Part shown: piece by piece, positions 12,801-28,300 of the stretch | Layout of the letters: each line of letters starts with the position of its first letter | Position numbering within the stretch: position 1 is the first letter of the stretch | Assembly (NCBI GenBank): GCA_009760855.2 | Contig: WPIO01000003.1 | Coordinates: forward strand, 3,852,001-3,916,000 | From: Cristatella mucedo | Lineage: Eukaryota; Bryozoa; Phylactolaemata; Cristatellidae | Reading direction: 5' to 3' | Length of the DNA: 64,000 bases | Program-made: the position numbers and the translations under genes | Notes under the pieces: model-generated | What the model saw: the letters and a program-made list of their open reading frames with translations, nothing else | Told to the model about the DNA's origin: nothing | The model's database searches: none

Positions 12801-15800
12801 AAAAAGCATTCCAAGGAACACAACTTATCATCTGTCGACAGGCACACGACGACTATTGTACGTCGTACCAATCCATTATTGCTAGGGCCTAATCTAGCTT
12901 CTACAAAAACATAGTAGACACAAATGTGCACTAAGAATCCTGATGTTGACCAAAATAATAATAATGATAATGCACTTGATAAAGCGCCCTCATAGAACTC
13001 AATCTCTTTCTAGGCGCTTTACATTTGCTGCAAAAGGAAATGCAATTGAATGGTGAGTAATATCATGCTTGATAAACAACATGAACAACGTGGTTAGGGG
13101 TGACATGCACAGGATCAGCATGCAACTGTGGGTAGTGGCAGCATGCACAGTGTCAGCACGCATAAGCACATCAAGGACGAATCACAGGACCCACTAAATG
13201 CTGTCCTAAATAGGTGTTCTCAAGTTCTTTTTAAATGTGGTCAGGTCAGGGGATGTTCTGACGCAGGTCGGGAGGGAGTTCCAGGCTTTGGGAGCATACG
13301 AGCTGAATGCACGGTCTCCAAAGGATTTGTGGTTGTACGACGTATTGGTAAACTGTTGGATTCCAAAAAGTGGGTGGTACGATGCTTGGCCTGGTGGAAG
13401 AGTAGATCTGAGAGATAGGCTGGAGCCAAAAAATGAAGTGACCTAAAAGTGAGTGACGAAACCTTGAAGTCGATCCGTTGTTTGACTGGTAGACAGTGCA
13501 GGTCGGCGAGAAGTGGTGTCATATGGCAGCTGCGACGTTCACGACAGACAACCTAGCTGCGGAGTTTTGCACCAGCTGCATCGCCTGATCGCACATGTTG
13601 GTAGGCCAGTAAGCAGTGAGTTGCAGAAGTCGAGACGGGATGTCACGAATGCATGGACCAACTTGGAGGTGGTATCCTTATCTATACAAGCCCGAATTTT
13701 AGCAATGGTATGTAGCTGAAAGTAGGCAGATTTGACTGTGGAGCTGATTTAGTTGTCTAACGAGAGGTCACTTTGGAACATGACACCTAGATTTCGAGCT
13801 GATTTAACAGGAGAAATGCTGGCAGAGCCAATTTTGAGCGTCAGCCTTTCCAATTTCTGAATCACACTGGGTTTGCCCATAACTAGTAAGTTAGTTTCAT
13901 CATCGTTTAATTTTAGTAAATTTGCTGCCATCCATGTGCGGATGTCATGAATACATGCAGCAAGGGAGTTGAGAGAATTTGAGGTGCTTGAAGGCTGGGA
14001 CGGATCAAAGCAAGGGATCAAAGCAAAGGTACAACTGAGTGTCATCTGCATAGAAGTGAAAGCCTAGATTGTGCTTGGCAATCACATCAGCAAGAGAGAG
14101 AGTATAAACCGTGAAAAGAACCGGATCTAGCACGGAGCCCTGAGGTACCCCATATTTCGGAGGTACCTCGGATGATCTTTGTCCATTTACGTCAATACTC
14201 TGGAGTCTCCCACTGAGATAGGACCTGAACCACAGCAGAGCAGTGCCAGTGATGCCCAGGCAAGATGAGAGGCGCTATAGAAGAACTTTTTGATCGATAG
14301 TATCAAAAGCTGCCTAAAAATTGAGCAAAACAAGCAGAGACACTCAACCCATGTCTGCATTCCTCAGTTGGTCGTTGTATATCCTAAGCAATGCTGACTC
14401 GGTGGAATGATAAGCTCTAAAGCCAGACTGGAACTTATTAGCAAGGTTTGAATTTTCGATGTATGAGTTCAGCTGGTCCGCCACGACCCGCTCCAGTGTC
14501 TTTGATAGGAATGGTAGAAGGGAAACTGGGCGGTAGTTGCTTAAGTTCTCTTGGTGTAGTGTTGCTTTCTTGAGAAGTGGCCTGACTACAGCTTTTTTGA
14601 AAGGTGCTGGGACATGACCTGAGGCTAATGACATATCAACCATCTCCTTTACAGCTCCTTGGTTAGCACCTTGCCTAGCGATTCTTGTGGTGATCTAGCA
14701 AGTGTTTTTACGCTTCTTAATCAGCAAGATAGTTAAGATCAGATATTTATCCCCAACGTAGCACACCCACTGCCACTGAACTCCTACCCCTTCATTCCTT
14801 GCTTTACCTCAACTCAATGACCACCTTCAAACCTGCCACGAGTGGGCTCATCTTACAACTTCATCTCTCATTCTAAGTAGACTACTAGCCACGTGGCCCT
14901 CATATTGTTCTTCTGAGGTGCATAGATTTGCTGCTGTATGTTCTCATTAATTTATCATTCAAAAAGGCTGTTGTTAGGCCTCATTAAGAAGTCACAGAGC
15001 AAAGTTCTTACGCTGACCCACAAGGCCCGCCACGACTTGGTTCCTCATACCTAGCTGAACTGCTGCATCAGTTTCAGCCTGTTCGCGCCCTCAGGTCCTG
15101 TGTGGACAATAAATTAGCTGTCCCATTCCTCCGCTTAAAGACAGTTGGCGACAGAAGCTTTAGCTCTGCAGGTCCTAGACTGTGGAACTCGCTTCCACAA
15201 TTCTTACGCAACGACATCTACTCTCCAACTGCCGACTGTGGCACATCTTTTTCAGCGGTCCTGAACTGCTACTTCTATGCTACTCACTACCTCAACTGCT
15301 CTCCTGACTCTGCTATGCTTCCCACTTTCTCTTTGTTGTGTGAGACGAAGTCTGTTGGCTACCGAATGCGTACCGAAAGCCGCTTAGGCTGTGAGTGCGC
15401 AATACAAAACTCTCCTGCGTAACACCCACATGGTCTTTATGACTTTGTGGAGTTACTGACGGAGATACATTACATACATTGCCTGACGGGGGGGGGGTGA
15501 GCGACTTCCACCTAGTCTGTCTGTTGTCTCTCTTATCGAAGACATTATAAAGAGTTGTGGCAGACCTGCTAAGTTCTTACATCAAAACTTTATGCCTAGC
15601 AAGTTTCAGTCAGCTTTAGAGCTAATCACTTCATAAAGTCAGTTCCATTTCGAGTGTATAACGACCTCAGGAATGCTGACTTATGTAGAGTCTGTCTGCT
15701 AGTTCTACTAGATCTCTCGGCAGTGTCTGATACCATTGATTGCCAAGTCCTTCTTGAACGCCTAGAACCTCATCTGGGCATCACTGGCACTGCTGTACAA

Positions 15801-18800
15801 TGGTTTAGGTCCTATCACTTTTCGGAAGATCTTTGAATGTATATCTCAATGGCCAACGGTCATCCCTGGAGCCTTTAAAGTATGAGGTACCATAGTGCCA
15901 GCATATCTCCTGTAGCACCTGCGTGCAATGTGAGTCTCGTGTTCCCAAGTGACCGTTCACAAGATGACCACTTCAGCTCCAGTCATATCTGCATATTTTC
16001 AGCTGCATACCATTGTACAAATTTGGGCATGCTTCGATAAGGATACCATGATGGTCCCTGTATCTTTGAATCCCCTCTAGACTTGCAACTCTCAACCTGA
16101 CTGCAATAAGACGCCTCAATTGGTCACAACTCTGCAGTTAAGCCTTTCCGTTGTGAACTTTGCAAGTGCCACATTACACCACTTCTCATCAACCTGTTAA
16201 GGATGAAGCCAAAGCTCTGTATAGCTGATGACTAGACGAATAGGAGTGGGTTCCCGTTCTGCGAAAGCTTTGCTGCATACCTTTTTTCTTTCTTCTTTCT
16301 TGTACTGCACACTTTTCAAATCAAGTCGTGTAGCTCAGCCTCTAATCAACCTCAAGTCTCCTGGAGACCATGCCTTCAGTTTGTTTGCTCCCAAACTGTG
16401 GAGCTTTCTGTCTAGTGATATTGCATCATCTTTCGATTTGATATTTTTTTAGGAAGCTAAAAACTTGTTCCTCAAAGTACTTGCTCTGTTTGAGTGAATT
16501 TCCCTTTGTATGATTGTGCGTGTTTAACTGAATGTTATCACTAACCATTTGCTTCGTTTACTGTTTACTTAAGGTGACTAGAAATATTTATTTTCCTTTG
16601 AGTGTTAGACAAATATCTTTCTATTATTATCATCATAGTTATTAATTTATCCAACAACCGTGATGCTTCAAAAACCAGAAATAGCCCAAGACTGTCAAGG
16701 CATACTGTTTTTGTTTGTTCGTGCCTCTTTGCAAGTGAATTGTGACATTTGCCTGTAATATTACTTTTCTGTGCGTGTCTCGTCTCCTGGTATAATTTTG
16801 GTGGCCTGTCGTTCACAAGTCGTTGGGACTTTTATGTTTTTAATATACAATCTGGGAGTGGGTGTTTGACGATGTATGGTGCCTTTAGTGACTGAACATT
16901 TGTATAGCTTCGTTACTGTCTTCACCTGTCATACCCCGTAGCATGCTCAGAAGCACGAAGTCAACAATAGCTCACTGAAAAAATGAAGTATCAATCATAC
17001 AGTGCTGGCCCGAAAAATCTATGCACCCTGAGGATTGACTTATAATCTCTGATAATTCAGTTTTTTATGGACGTCAGGCCAACAAAATTCACCAGAGCAT
17101 ATGATTTGCATTGAGTTAGCAATATTTGTAACAAATCGGACATGCTTCCATCCTAGTTATCTTCCCTAGGAATAAATAAGGGCAGTGACCCTGCTTTTGT
17201 AGTAAGTGGGGTAATTTCTGGCTACCGACATTATTACCATTATCGACAGTTAATTATTTTCTAGTACCGTCGCAGCACTGAAAAATAAAATTTGCTAGAT
17301 GGATCTAGTATCCGACTCTATACAAAGTTATCTCATCAACGTTGTCGGGCAATTTTTCAGCAATTACAGGTTTAAAGCATGCTAATTTGAGACAACCATA
17401 AGTTTTAATATGGTTCAAAGAGATGCTTAAATTCGATGACTGGGTGGAAAAGAAAAAAATTTAACAGCATTTTCTGGTAAATGAAGAATTAAAGAACTCT
17501 TTAAAATTGTGTTCTAGGGTTTAACTATCTCAGTTGGCTAAATCTCATAATTTCAGGGAACACGTTGTAGCCCCCCCCCCCCCCCCGCAGATTACCGCGG
17601 TTTTGGCATCTCATGTGTTTGCCAATACTCCTAAAACAGTGTTGTAGTGCTCTGCAGCTCTTTTTTTTTATAAGGAAACATAGTGAACTGGTTTCTTGCT
17701 CTAACTGCACTACCGATTTCTTGTATATTCTTAAACCAGATATGGCCTGTGTATGTGCATATGCAAAACTAGTCTCAAGCCTTGAACATTCCTCCAACTT
17801 GTGCCCGACACAGTTGTTAAGATGGATTTTTCTAGGGAGGCATATCTGGCACATCCAAAAATCATACTTCACCGGCTTCTGATCATGCTGCCAAAAACAA
17901 TCCTTCGAAAACCGCAACTGTTTTGCACCCACGTGAAACCCCCACGCATGTTAACTGTGCATGTTTTTCCGCACCTAGTAGTCCAACCAAGGTGGCAGCA
18001 TGCCACTCATGCCAATCTGGTACATTTGCTGCTTCCTCACATTAATCTTACACTTCGGTAGGGTTTTTGGCCGTGATTTTGTTAAGCTCAGCAAAGTTTT
18101 AGATTTGTGTTAATTCCCACGATGTGTACATTTTTCGATCCAGCACCGTGTATGTATGTTCCTATGTATCTGCTCCTGTTAACCCAATTTTTTTTATTCC
18201 TAAATCGGAGATTTCTGCTTCTTGTTCAGGTATTTTTGGGTTTTGCCCATGCACGCTTTCTAGCAAGCACGGGGTGCCTATGGAGTTACTTCTCTGCGTA
18301 TACAGTCTAAAGTATGAATATTTAGTTTTACTGCCAAGTATGACATCGACCTTGAGCTTCCGGTAATCATTTTTCTTTCTAGTTTGAAATGGAAACTGAG
18401 ATCTGTTGACTTGCTGTGGCCTCAGTGTGCTGTACAGCATAACCTTATGCTGGATTGTCTATCTGAGCACAGTTGCCGTGTTTTGTGTGTACTGTGTCTT
18501 ACCTTGGCTAGTGTTCTCAAGTCAGTGACACTGAGTATATGCTAACGTATTAGCCTTTCCTTTGCCTTTCTGCACCACCCCCTCCGTTAGGAATCCTATA
18601 GTGTGCGACATTTTAGATTTGTTTGTTGTGTGCATGTGCATTGAAGATTGTGAAGGCCTGCCTCAGCTCCTTGTGCTATGAAAAGTTTTCCATCTTTGAC
18701 TCACTTTTTACTGAGGCTTTGCCTCGGCTTTGTGCATTATGAAGATTGAAGACGTGGGAGAAAGGGAGTTATTTACCTCTTATTGTTATGCTTTTTGTTA

Positions 18801-21800
18801 AATGACACGCCAAGGTCCGACTGCATTTTTTTAAATGTAAATTGTTGCTATTGCGGTCTTTATGAATATGAGTTTCAAAGTTGTTCGCATTTGGCCTACT
18901 CTAATTTGTTGCTTTTTGCAGTTTGTTCTCTGGTGGCCGGGCAACAGGGCACACTGCTGAGCGGCTCTTGGGATAAGACTGCGAAAGTTTGGATAAATAA
19001 GAGATGTGTAATGACTCTGGAAGGTACGCATTTATGTAATTTCTGATAGCAGTTTTCCTGTTAAATGTATTTTAGTAAAAATTACGTCAAATCGTTGTGT
19101 CAGTGATACAATAATAACATGAAACTGCCAGTAGTTCTAAGTTTCTTTCTTAAATATTTTTCAGCTGCTGGTGCTGCATCAGGGTGGTTATGGTACATGT
19201 TCTCCTGATAGTGATTGTCATTAATCTCATGCTAGTGGTTAACTTTACTGGAAGCAGCTGCTGTTGTTGTCAAAGCTGTATCTACTTTACGTGAAGCGCG
19301 TCTACCACTCTTGGATGCCGTGCTAGCTGGTAGACCAGCCTGAATATTGATCTCTTTTTGAAGGGCATACAATGGCTGTCTGGGCTGTGGCACTTCTATG
19401 CGAGAAAGGCATGATGCTGACCGGCTCGGCAGATTCAACACTTCGTCTGTGGCGTAATGGAAAGTGTATAGAGACTCTTGAAGGTACTTTTTGGTAGTCT
19501 ATCTTGGCAGATATATTGACAGTTTGCTGTTCATGTATATGTGCTACTTCATGGAAAACACATATGTGCATCTAACTTTTTTGTGCAGGGCTTTGCAACA
19601 TTATTTATGGAGAATATATCCTCACAGATTGTTTAGAGGTGAGGCTGGGTGAGATTTATGGGTGTTGGCTATGGTCCTGGCTTTTGAGAGCAGTAAAAAT
19701 AGCATGGACTGCCTACAATAGAGCAACCGTGTAAAAACCAAGCCTATGAAAGGCTTTGCATGTGAGCAATCTAAGGCACCAATAGAGTAGTAGAAGCTTC
19801 ATCTCGAAATATCAGTCTGATTGCTTTGCTTCTCCCCTACTAAATTTGCAAAGCCAGATAGCTAAATGCCAGTTGTACGAGTCTAATTTCAGTAGTTGGT
19901 AGGCGTTTACCAGCATTCCATCACAAGCCCACGAGATACTGCCTGCTGTCAGCATCGGTTCTTTGCTGTGACAGCTGAGTCTCGACTTTCCTTAATGGCC
20001 TGCCACTAGTCGGGGGAGGGGGGTTTATTCGTGAGTCTCTCACGCTTGCCTTGCTGGTTAAATGAGGATTCCGTATTTCCACGAGTCAGCTTAAAAAATA
20101 GCCCCAACCGTCAGCTTTTTCCAAATCCTCAGAAAAAACCTAGCTAGTTGTTTTATCAAGTATATTGTATGCTCACTAGGTCGTTTGAGAGGCTGCATGC
20201 AAGCAAATGCATGAGTTGATAATAATAATGACGTGATGATAGTGATGGTGATGGTGATAGAGATAGTGATAGTGATAGATAGATGATGATAGTGCATCCG
20301 TGTAGTGCCCTGAGAGAAGTTAATCTCTTTCTAGGCACTTTACATATGCTGTGAAGGAAGCATCATCATATTTTTGCTGGTAACATGCACAATGTCAACT
20401 TGCAAATATGGTTATTGCATTGCATGCATAAGCACACTAGAAAAAAATCACACGAAACCAGCAAATGCTGTTTGATACAGATGCATTTAGCTTTTTTTTG
20501 CATTTTAGCTTCTTTTTAGATATTGTCAAGGAATGTCGTGACATCTGTCGGCATTGAGTTCCATGCTTTGGGACCATATGAACTCAAGGTACAGTCTCCT
20601 AAGTTTGAGGCATAGCTAAACAATTTGATATCACTTGCCTCTGATTTCCGAGGTCATTGGTGCAACTCGCAAAGGCAACACTACAGTTTGTTTTTCTTTC
20701 TAGTGCTACGATATCCTATGGGGTTGTTTGTGCTATATAAATGTGGGCAAGGTTAAGTAATTATTATTACTGCACATTTGTAGTCACGGGATCTTACTTT
20801 TCACAGCCGGATGCCTTGTGCTGGGACCCAGTCGGTTGCCATAAGATGTGAATGCTCACGGAAACTGCAAGATATTGCGGTGGTTTTGAGTAGCTTGGGA
20901 ACATTCAGCGATTGCATATTGGGACTTATAGCGGCATTATCAGCACCCTTACCTGCCGGCCTTTGATTCGGCAGCAGTGCCACCGAGCCCAGCACTTGAG
21001 CCTCTGAGCTTTGTACATCGCTTAGAACTGTAAAACACGTTTGCTTAATCTATTTATGTAGTCCGTGCAGTGCCTACCCAAGAAGCTTGGTCATAGCTCG
21101 GCTTTTTGCTTTTTATTTTTCATTAATGCTGTTGCTACATGCAAAAAATATAATTCATTTGTATAGCGCCCTAAGAGAACTTAATCTCAACTCAGGCGCT
21201 TCACATATGCCACGGGGCTCGAGCCCGCGACCTCAACCCGACCTTGGTCGGGGCGAGCACCTTAACCGCTGGACCAAACCGGCTTGGCAATAACTTTGAT
21301 TTTCGGAAGAATTCTGCAACGAACAATGAACGCGGGTCAGCGCGCTCTATGTCGGGAGGCAATCTTGTCTCTTGTTGTATAGCACTGGTCGCGTTTGTTC
21401 GCCTGCTGCTAACGGTCGTTCCAGGTCACACCGATTGTGTACGAAGCCTAGCCGTCTTGTCAGATCACGAAGTAGTGTCAGCTGCCAACGATGCCACACT
21501 TCGACTCTGGTCCATCGCTGAAAAGGGGATTTCGTCATGTTTAGCCGTTTATGAAGGACATACGAATTACGTCTATAATGTCACAGCATTACCTCCTGGC
21601 AGTCCTGGCGACTTTGCAAGTGTGAGTGAGGATCGAAGCTTGCGAATATGGAGAAAGGGCAGCAGTTCGGCCGTGCAGACTATTGTTCATCCGGCCATAT
21701 CCGTTTGGTGTGTCTGTGCACTGTTCAATGGCGATGTGGTCACTGGCTCCAGGTATGTGCAGATGATGCAGCTTTTCTTCTGGTACCAGAGCATAGGGTC

Positions 21801-24800
21801 GTACGTGTGCTGCGACTAGTGGTCATCACAGTTCTGTCCTCATACATGTACTGCTTGCTGTGGGTGCAGAGTTGATTGTCTTGCCGTGACGATGGATCAC
21901 GTTGGTCCATGGATAGGCGGATAGGCGTAACCTTGACAGGGTTAGCCAATCATAGACAAGCTGTGTGTGCGTGTGCGTGCATGCATGCATTCGTGCGTGT
22001 GCGCGCGTGCGTGTGCGCGCATGCGCACCAAGCTTGGTCTGTCCTTCGGGTTGGTCCAAGGGGCCTCCTTACCCCACACACATAGCCCCAAGGTACATTT
22101 GGCCTAATGTGTGTAAAATGGTTCCACATGCCTTTTATGTGTTTAAGTTCTAGTGATTATTAAGTAAATTAGAACAGGTGACAGAAGTGCAATTCGGTTT
22201 GTCGTCTGGCTTTAGTTCGGCAAGAAGAGCAAGAGCAGACTTCTGGTGGTGGCTAGGTCCCGTCACAATTTTCTCAAATATCTAATTCACAGTATATTTT
22301 CTACAGTGATCATGTTCTACAGTGCTCAGTCATGTTAGCTCATGAGTGTAATTGGATTTAGAATATTCAAGCATATTGCTGCTCTGACAGTAGCATTTTT
22401 TGGATTTCTGGATAGCTCAGTTGGGCCATTTGACTGTTATGGCAATCGGCTGTTCCTCCGTGCAGGTGTTCATCTGGCAGACTCTTGTCATGAGTTTGAG
22501 TAAAGTTCAGAACGGTCAGTTGATTTCACAGCCTCATTTATATAGCAGCAGAAAACTTTTGCAGCTGTTACCACCCCTTTCCGTAGACAATCAGGCATTG
22601 CCTGCTTCAGGACTCGAACCCTTGACCTCGTCGTGAAGAGCAGGCATCTAATCCCTTGGCTGTGATCCACTGCACTGTGACACAGAGGGCTTCACCTGGC
22701 CATGAAAAGGTGGTGTTTATCAGCATTGAGCTTGTTGTCAGCATCGAGTTTGTCTAGTAACTTGATATAAAAAGGCATGTATTTTAAGAATTGTTGTAAT
22801 CTTTCGTGATGCTAGTTTTCTTGATCTGCACCCAGACTTAGCCGACCGACACCCAGTAGCTGGCAACTGAGTTAGTGGACTATCAGGAAGCAATGTGTGG
22901 TGTGACCTTACTTTGGCTTTGGAGCTTGTCTGCAGCAATCATAAATGAACTTCTGGTTTCTCGGTTGTCGTCTGTGCTTTCTGCTGGGCAACTGACAGTG
23001 AGCTTGAGTATGCCGATTAGGCCTCGGGTGCATTGGAGATGACCTGCCACTCCCTGTCATATCGCACGCCAATTCCAGAGCAATGCTGTGGTTTCAAGAG
23101 CTCCAATGAGGCAAACATACTCAGAGAATAACCCCAATAGGCTCATTGTGTTGTACAGAGGTAGGAGGACATCAGACCTTGAATGACCATACCACTTGTC
23201 TTAAGTTTAACCGGGCACCTTAAAGTACAGGGAGAATCTGCAAAAAGGTACCCTTTGCAGCGTCTGAAGTATTATTGAAGTTGGCAACCATTGAGAGGTT
23301 TTACATTTCGAAAGAAGATAAGGTTTGGCAAAGTCAGCTGACATATTTATCCAGCAGATCAACACCAGTGTATGCCTGTTCGGCCAGGAGCCCCACATAT
23401 ACCAAGTTGTCATGGAGAACGACTGCAACGTGCTCATTATTTCAAGGTTACCCCAAAAATGTAGTTCAGCTGAGCGACAGTGCATGCAAGGTTCGTTGGT
23501 TGCTAAGCAATACTATCCTGGATCCTACTTACGTCTTTCCTGTTCACACTGCTACCCTCAAGTTCCATTTGGGCTTGCTTTCTTGAGCTTGATTGTGTGT
23601 AGGAATGCTGTTCAATCTCTTTCTCTCTATTCCTCTGTAGTATATATAGCATGACCTCTGTTTTAAATACGAGTGCTTATATTCTTTGTGAGTGCTTACC
23701 TCCTGGCCTAAAGACCCAGGCATAAATTTGCCCAATCGCCTCGGCATTGACTCCACCAGCTTCCGACACGTTTCTGAAGTAATTGACTGCCAGCCATGCA
23801 TCAAAACGTTAAAGAACTCATCCGATTTAATGTGCCGGAGAACTCTGAACCTTTGAACACGTTTAACTTAGTCCTACAGAATCCTATTGAACTCAAGTCC
23901 TGGCTTTGGCTTGGCCACATCATGACCTCAATTGCTCGAAGCCGTAGTTGGCAGGGTTCGTGAAAAACTGTTTAGCCGCCACAGCAGTGAGTTTTGGATC
24001 GTTGCCATCCCACCAATTGAAATCGAGCCGTGAAGAGCGTAAGCAGGTGGCAAGCCAACATTTTGCACAACGTTAAGATGGACATATTGATTCATGAATC
24101 CTTGAATCTTGTGCATACACCGGAAGTTGAATGGCAACCCCATATCATTACATACTTCCGAATTTCACTGTCTTTTGGGGACAACCGTCCATGTGCGCTG
24201 CATCCATTCACCGGGTAACGTACTTCCTCTTTTTTGTCTCAGTCAAAGAGATTGAATTTGGACTCGTCAGTCCTCAGCACTCTGCTCCACTGGGCAGCTG
24301 TCTAATGCTGGTATCAGCAAGTAAAATTCAACGTTGCTTTTTTGTGCCGAACGGTCAACAACAGCTTGCAATTGGCCACCCGTGTGTTCGTTCGTTGTTT
24401 GTTAAGCCGTTAACTCGTGGTGTTTTAGCTTACGACCGTTCTAATAGCTTGCTAGAAACTCGGGCAATGCATTTTAGCTGTGACAAACCTGTCCTTCAGA
24501 GCCATGCTTTTCAGAAACCATCGGAGAGGTTGCTCGAGGGCACCCGAGTGAGGCACTCTTTTCGATTTCTCGGCTTGAATGGCCATCTCCGTATAGCGAC
24601 ATCAAAACTGCTCGTATACGTTTAGAAAGCTGTGCAACTGACGGCATGTTCTGGTCGCATACCGAGCGTCAATACAGCATGGGCTAACCCCCAATAGCTC
24701 AAGGAGACATCCGGGTACCTTAGCTTATCATTGGCTGAGGCATTGTTGGTGACAAAACGGGCCGAAAATAGGTGATATTGCATATACTTCTCAACTGCAG

Positions 24801-25352
24801 CCATCGTTGCAGTTACATAGCTTCAGCTGTTAACGATTGATCATGCTTCATTTGCAGCAAAATTTAAGTGCTTATAAAGGGATAGAGTTCTCTGAGGGTG
24901 CTATACAAATGTATTATTATAACTATTATTATAGGTGCTACTGGATGGTGCCCAAGGAGAGTGGAATTGTCACGAGACCACGCCTGCTAGTCTGTTTACA
25001 CGTAAACCGTTGACTCATTTGCCCGGAAATGCAGTTCCTCAGCCAAACGAGCAAACATAGACTAATGCGAAAATTGTATTAACAGATTGTTAAAATATAA
25101 TAACTAGTGAAGCATAGTGATGGCTTATATATGGTTGTTGGCAACAACCGAACTCAGATCGATGGGCCAGGTGCATAGAAACTTTCGGAGGGTATGTGCA
25201 AATAAATTGTCATGTTGGGCTAATCATGGCAAGATTAGTCTTATCAACTTAGGTACAATACTGATGACTGTTGGGAGCTGTTGGCTGATTTTCTTTTAGA
25301 AATTAATTACGAGAGGAGCACAAAGGGAACCATACCCTAATGACCTTGGGTG

Positions 25353-25384
<32 letters not shown>

Positions 25385-28300
25385 GCACTGTCTAAAAGGT
25401 TTCCCAAACGAGCCTGTTTGGTGGTACCAAAGCTTGCTGTACTTGGGGCTGTATTCGCAAGGTTTGCTGCATGTGAAATTTCACGCCTTTCCAATCAGGC
25501 ATGTAGGCATGTCTTTCTAGTTCAGCTACTTAGGACTTAATGGTTACATCTGCTGTTACTTATGTGCCGACGACATCCGGATGTACTCTCATTTTTAAGC
25601 CAACCCGGTCAGCTGTGGTTGCTAAATAAACTCAATGTGCGCAATGCAGACGTTGATCTCGAGTCGACCAATTTCCTTAAGCTAAATGACGTTCAAACCG
25701 AACTCCCCATAAGATATTCGGTGATGGCATACTAGTTAGCACACTAGGTAAGGCGGTTGCTTTCACGACCTCGGTCCCGAGGTGGTGAGTTTGATTCCTG
25801 CAGTGGGCTATTCTTTATCGCCACTGCAAGCAGTGGTGATAGCCCTAAAAGGCTCTTCTGTTGCTATACAAAAAGAGGCTGTTTAATCAGCTAGGATTTT
25901 TTATAGCTTCTTGCTCATTTGCTGGTATGTTTTTTGTATGGATTTCATTATTACGCAGCTTGCACGTAGCTCTCTTCTGTGCTGTCTGCTCCGATTTGTG
26001 TTTACTGTTTTGGTTTTTTGAATTTGCCTCTTAGTTCGTTAACATATTTACATATGTATTTATCTCTATCAGTAACTCCTCAATGCTACATAGACTTGAT
26101 GGATGTTCTGCTGGAAAGTTTTCTACAGCACACTTTAAAGCCTATGGTCTAAATCAGGGGGCTCACTGTAGCCGGCAGACTCTATCTCAGTCTACAGAGA
26201 GGAGTGAGAAGAGTAACTGAGCCAGAAGGGAACCCAATAAAGTAAGTTGCATGCAAGTAGCAGCACTGGACGGTTGGAAAGGACTTGCCATAGCTGGCAG
26301 CAGGTGAGATGTTGGTGTATAAGGATTTTAAAGGTGTGTTCCATAGTCAAGTGCCTGCTGAGAAAAACCTGTCAACAAAAGTCTTTAAGTGAATAAGTAG
26401 AATAACGAATTTATATTCCTGGGAGGGCTGAGGGCACGGGGAGGTTGAAAATAGTACAGCATTTCAGCTAAATATAAAGGAGCCAAGTGCTATGGCAGGC
26501 CGTTGGGGGTCAGAAGAACCATTTTGCTCTGCAGCCGTTGATCAACCGGAAGCCATCTCAACTCCTATAGCAACGCAGACACGTGGCTGAATTTCTCGGA
26601 CTTCTTAGTCACCTTGCAGATATATTCATCACCGGCTGTATGGACTCGATAACTTTTTTAGTAGTCCTGCAAAAACTGAATTACAATAGTCTAGTCTAGA
26701 CAAGGCCATGGATCTTTAGCCACCGACTTCGGTTGGTAGTTTCCAAGTCCGGACAGGGATCGAACATGATGACTAGTTGCAGAAGTGCTATTCTGAAAGA
26801 AACTTTTAAACGCCAAGCAATCGTCAACGAGTACACCTAAAATACAAGCACTTGATGATGGTTGCACTATAGGACCGCCAAATGCAAGAATAGCAAAGCG
26901 TTCATTTACAGCCGTGTGTTTAGCTGTTGTTCTAAACCGACTGAACATTCTTCTCGTCTGCTCTCAGTACCTTGATGACTATGATGCAGGTACGTTATTC
27001 GTAACGTTGCAGTGATGCTGTGGTGAGGGTGTTCACTGCTGATCCTCGGCGTGCTGCCACCGATGAGGAAGTGCAAGCTTATGAAAAGTTGGTGGCATCA
27101 ACTGCAGTCCCCCAACAGATTGGTGACCTTAATCCAGACAAACTTCCTGGACTAGAGGCACTGGAAACTGAAGGTTTGTGCAAACTTAAAACGATGTTCA
27201 TTTGAGACCTATTGTGCTACTACTAACCTTACGGTCATGCTTTCTTTACAGCATGCTGTATGTCTAGTACCTAGAAAGAGATTAAGTTCTCTGCAGGTAC
27301 TATACAAATTTACCATTATTATTATTAATGATGGCTTGCCAGTGGCTTTTATTATTCCCGTGTTTTACATGGTCATTGATTATCCATTATTTATATATGA
27401 CTGTTCATAGTTTTTATATTAGGGTTGTTTTATGAGTCTGAATAAATTGGAATGCGTACCATATCAAGTTCATGCTGTATTTACAGTGTGGAATGTTAGC
27501 ATGCATTCATGGCAAGCACCTTTAACTTGCACAGAAGGCTTGCAAGTATAGACCTATTGCAAAGATATTTTTTGGCACCTGGTCTCATGGGCAAATGGTA
27601 TCTTATCTATCTGTATTTTTTAAATTGCCGAGCATCTGATTTAAATCACAGCCTTGCAATGCTCAAAGGCCTATGAAGACTTGTGGTTTAACCTCATTGT
27701 AGGCTTACTATGTGAGATTATAGGCAGGTCTTGCTGTGAAAGGTTCTCAGGCTGAAACTTCTTGTTTATAGGTCCTATTTGGTATCAGTTTTACATGAAT
27801 CCCTTCTCCTGGCATACCTAGCCACGTTAAATCTCATGCAACTTTCTCTCATCCCAAGAAGACAGCAACTTTTCTATTGCCAATTCCTTTTTTGTGAAAC
27901 ACTAGCATAATGCCCTTATCGAACTCGCCGTGCTTCCTTGTCTACGAAATTGTACAGCAACTTTTAACTACTGCCGGGACGGCTAGATGCTGAGCTGGTG
28001 AGGGGTGGGCCTATCATTGGAATTCCCCCACACTTCCACGATCGTGTTACTGACGGCCCTATTCTTAATTAAAATGTATGCATGTTGCTAAAATGCTCAT
28101 GTCTGCCGGTGTGGTGCTCTTAGAATCTTTTTCGGCTTCTATACTGCTCATAGCTACAGGGTACTCGGAAATACGGCCACTTCATAATGCTTAAATACAC
28201 ACGGACATAAGTGTATGCTTATAGGTTCAGAAGCCCTGCTGCTGTAAGAATAGAAAGCAAAGTCTTATGAACTGGAAGTAGAAGGGAAGAAATGGTTGTA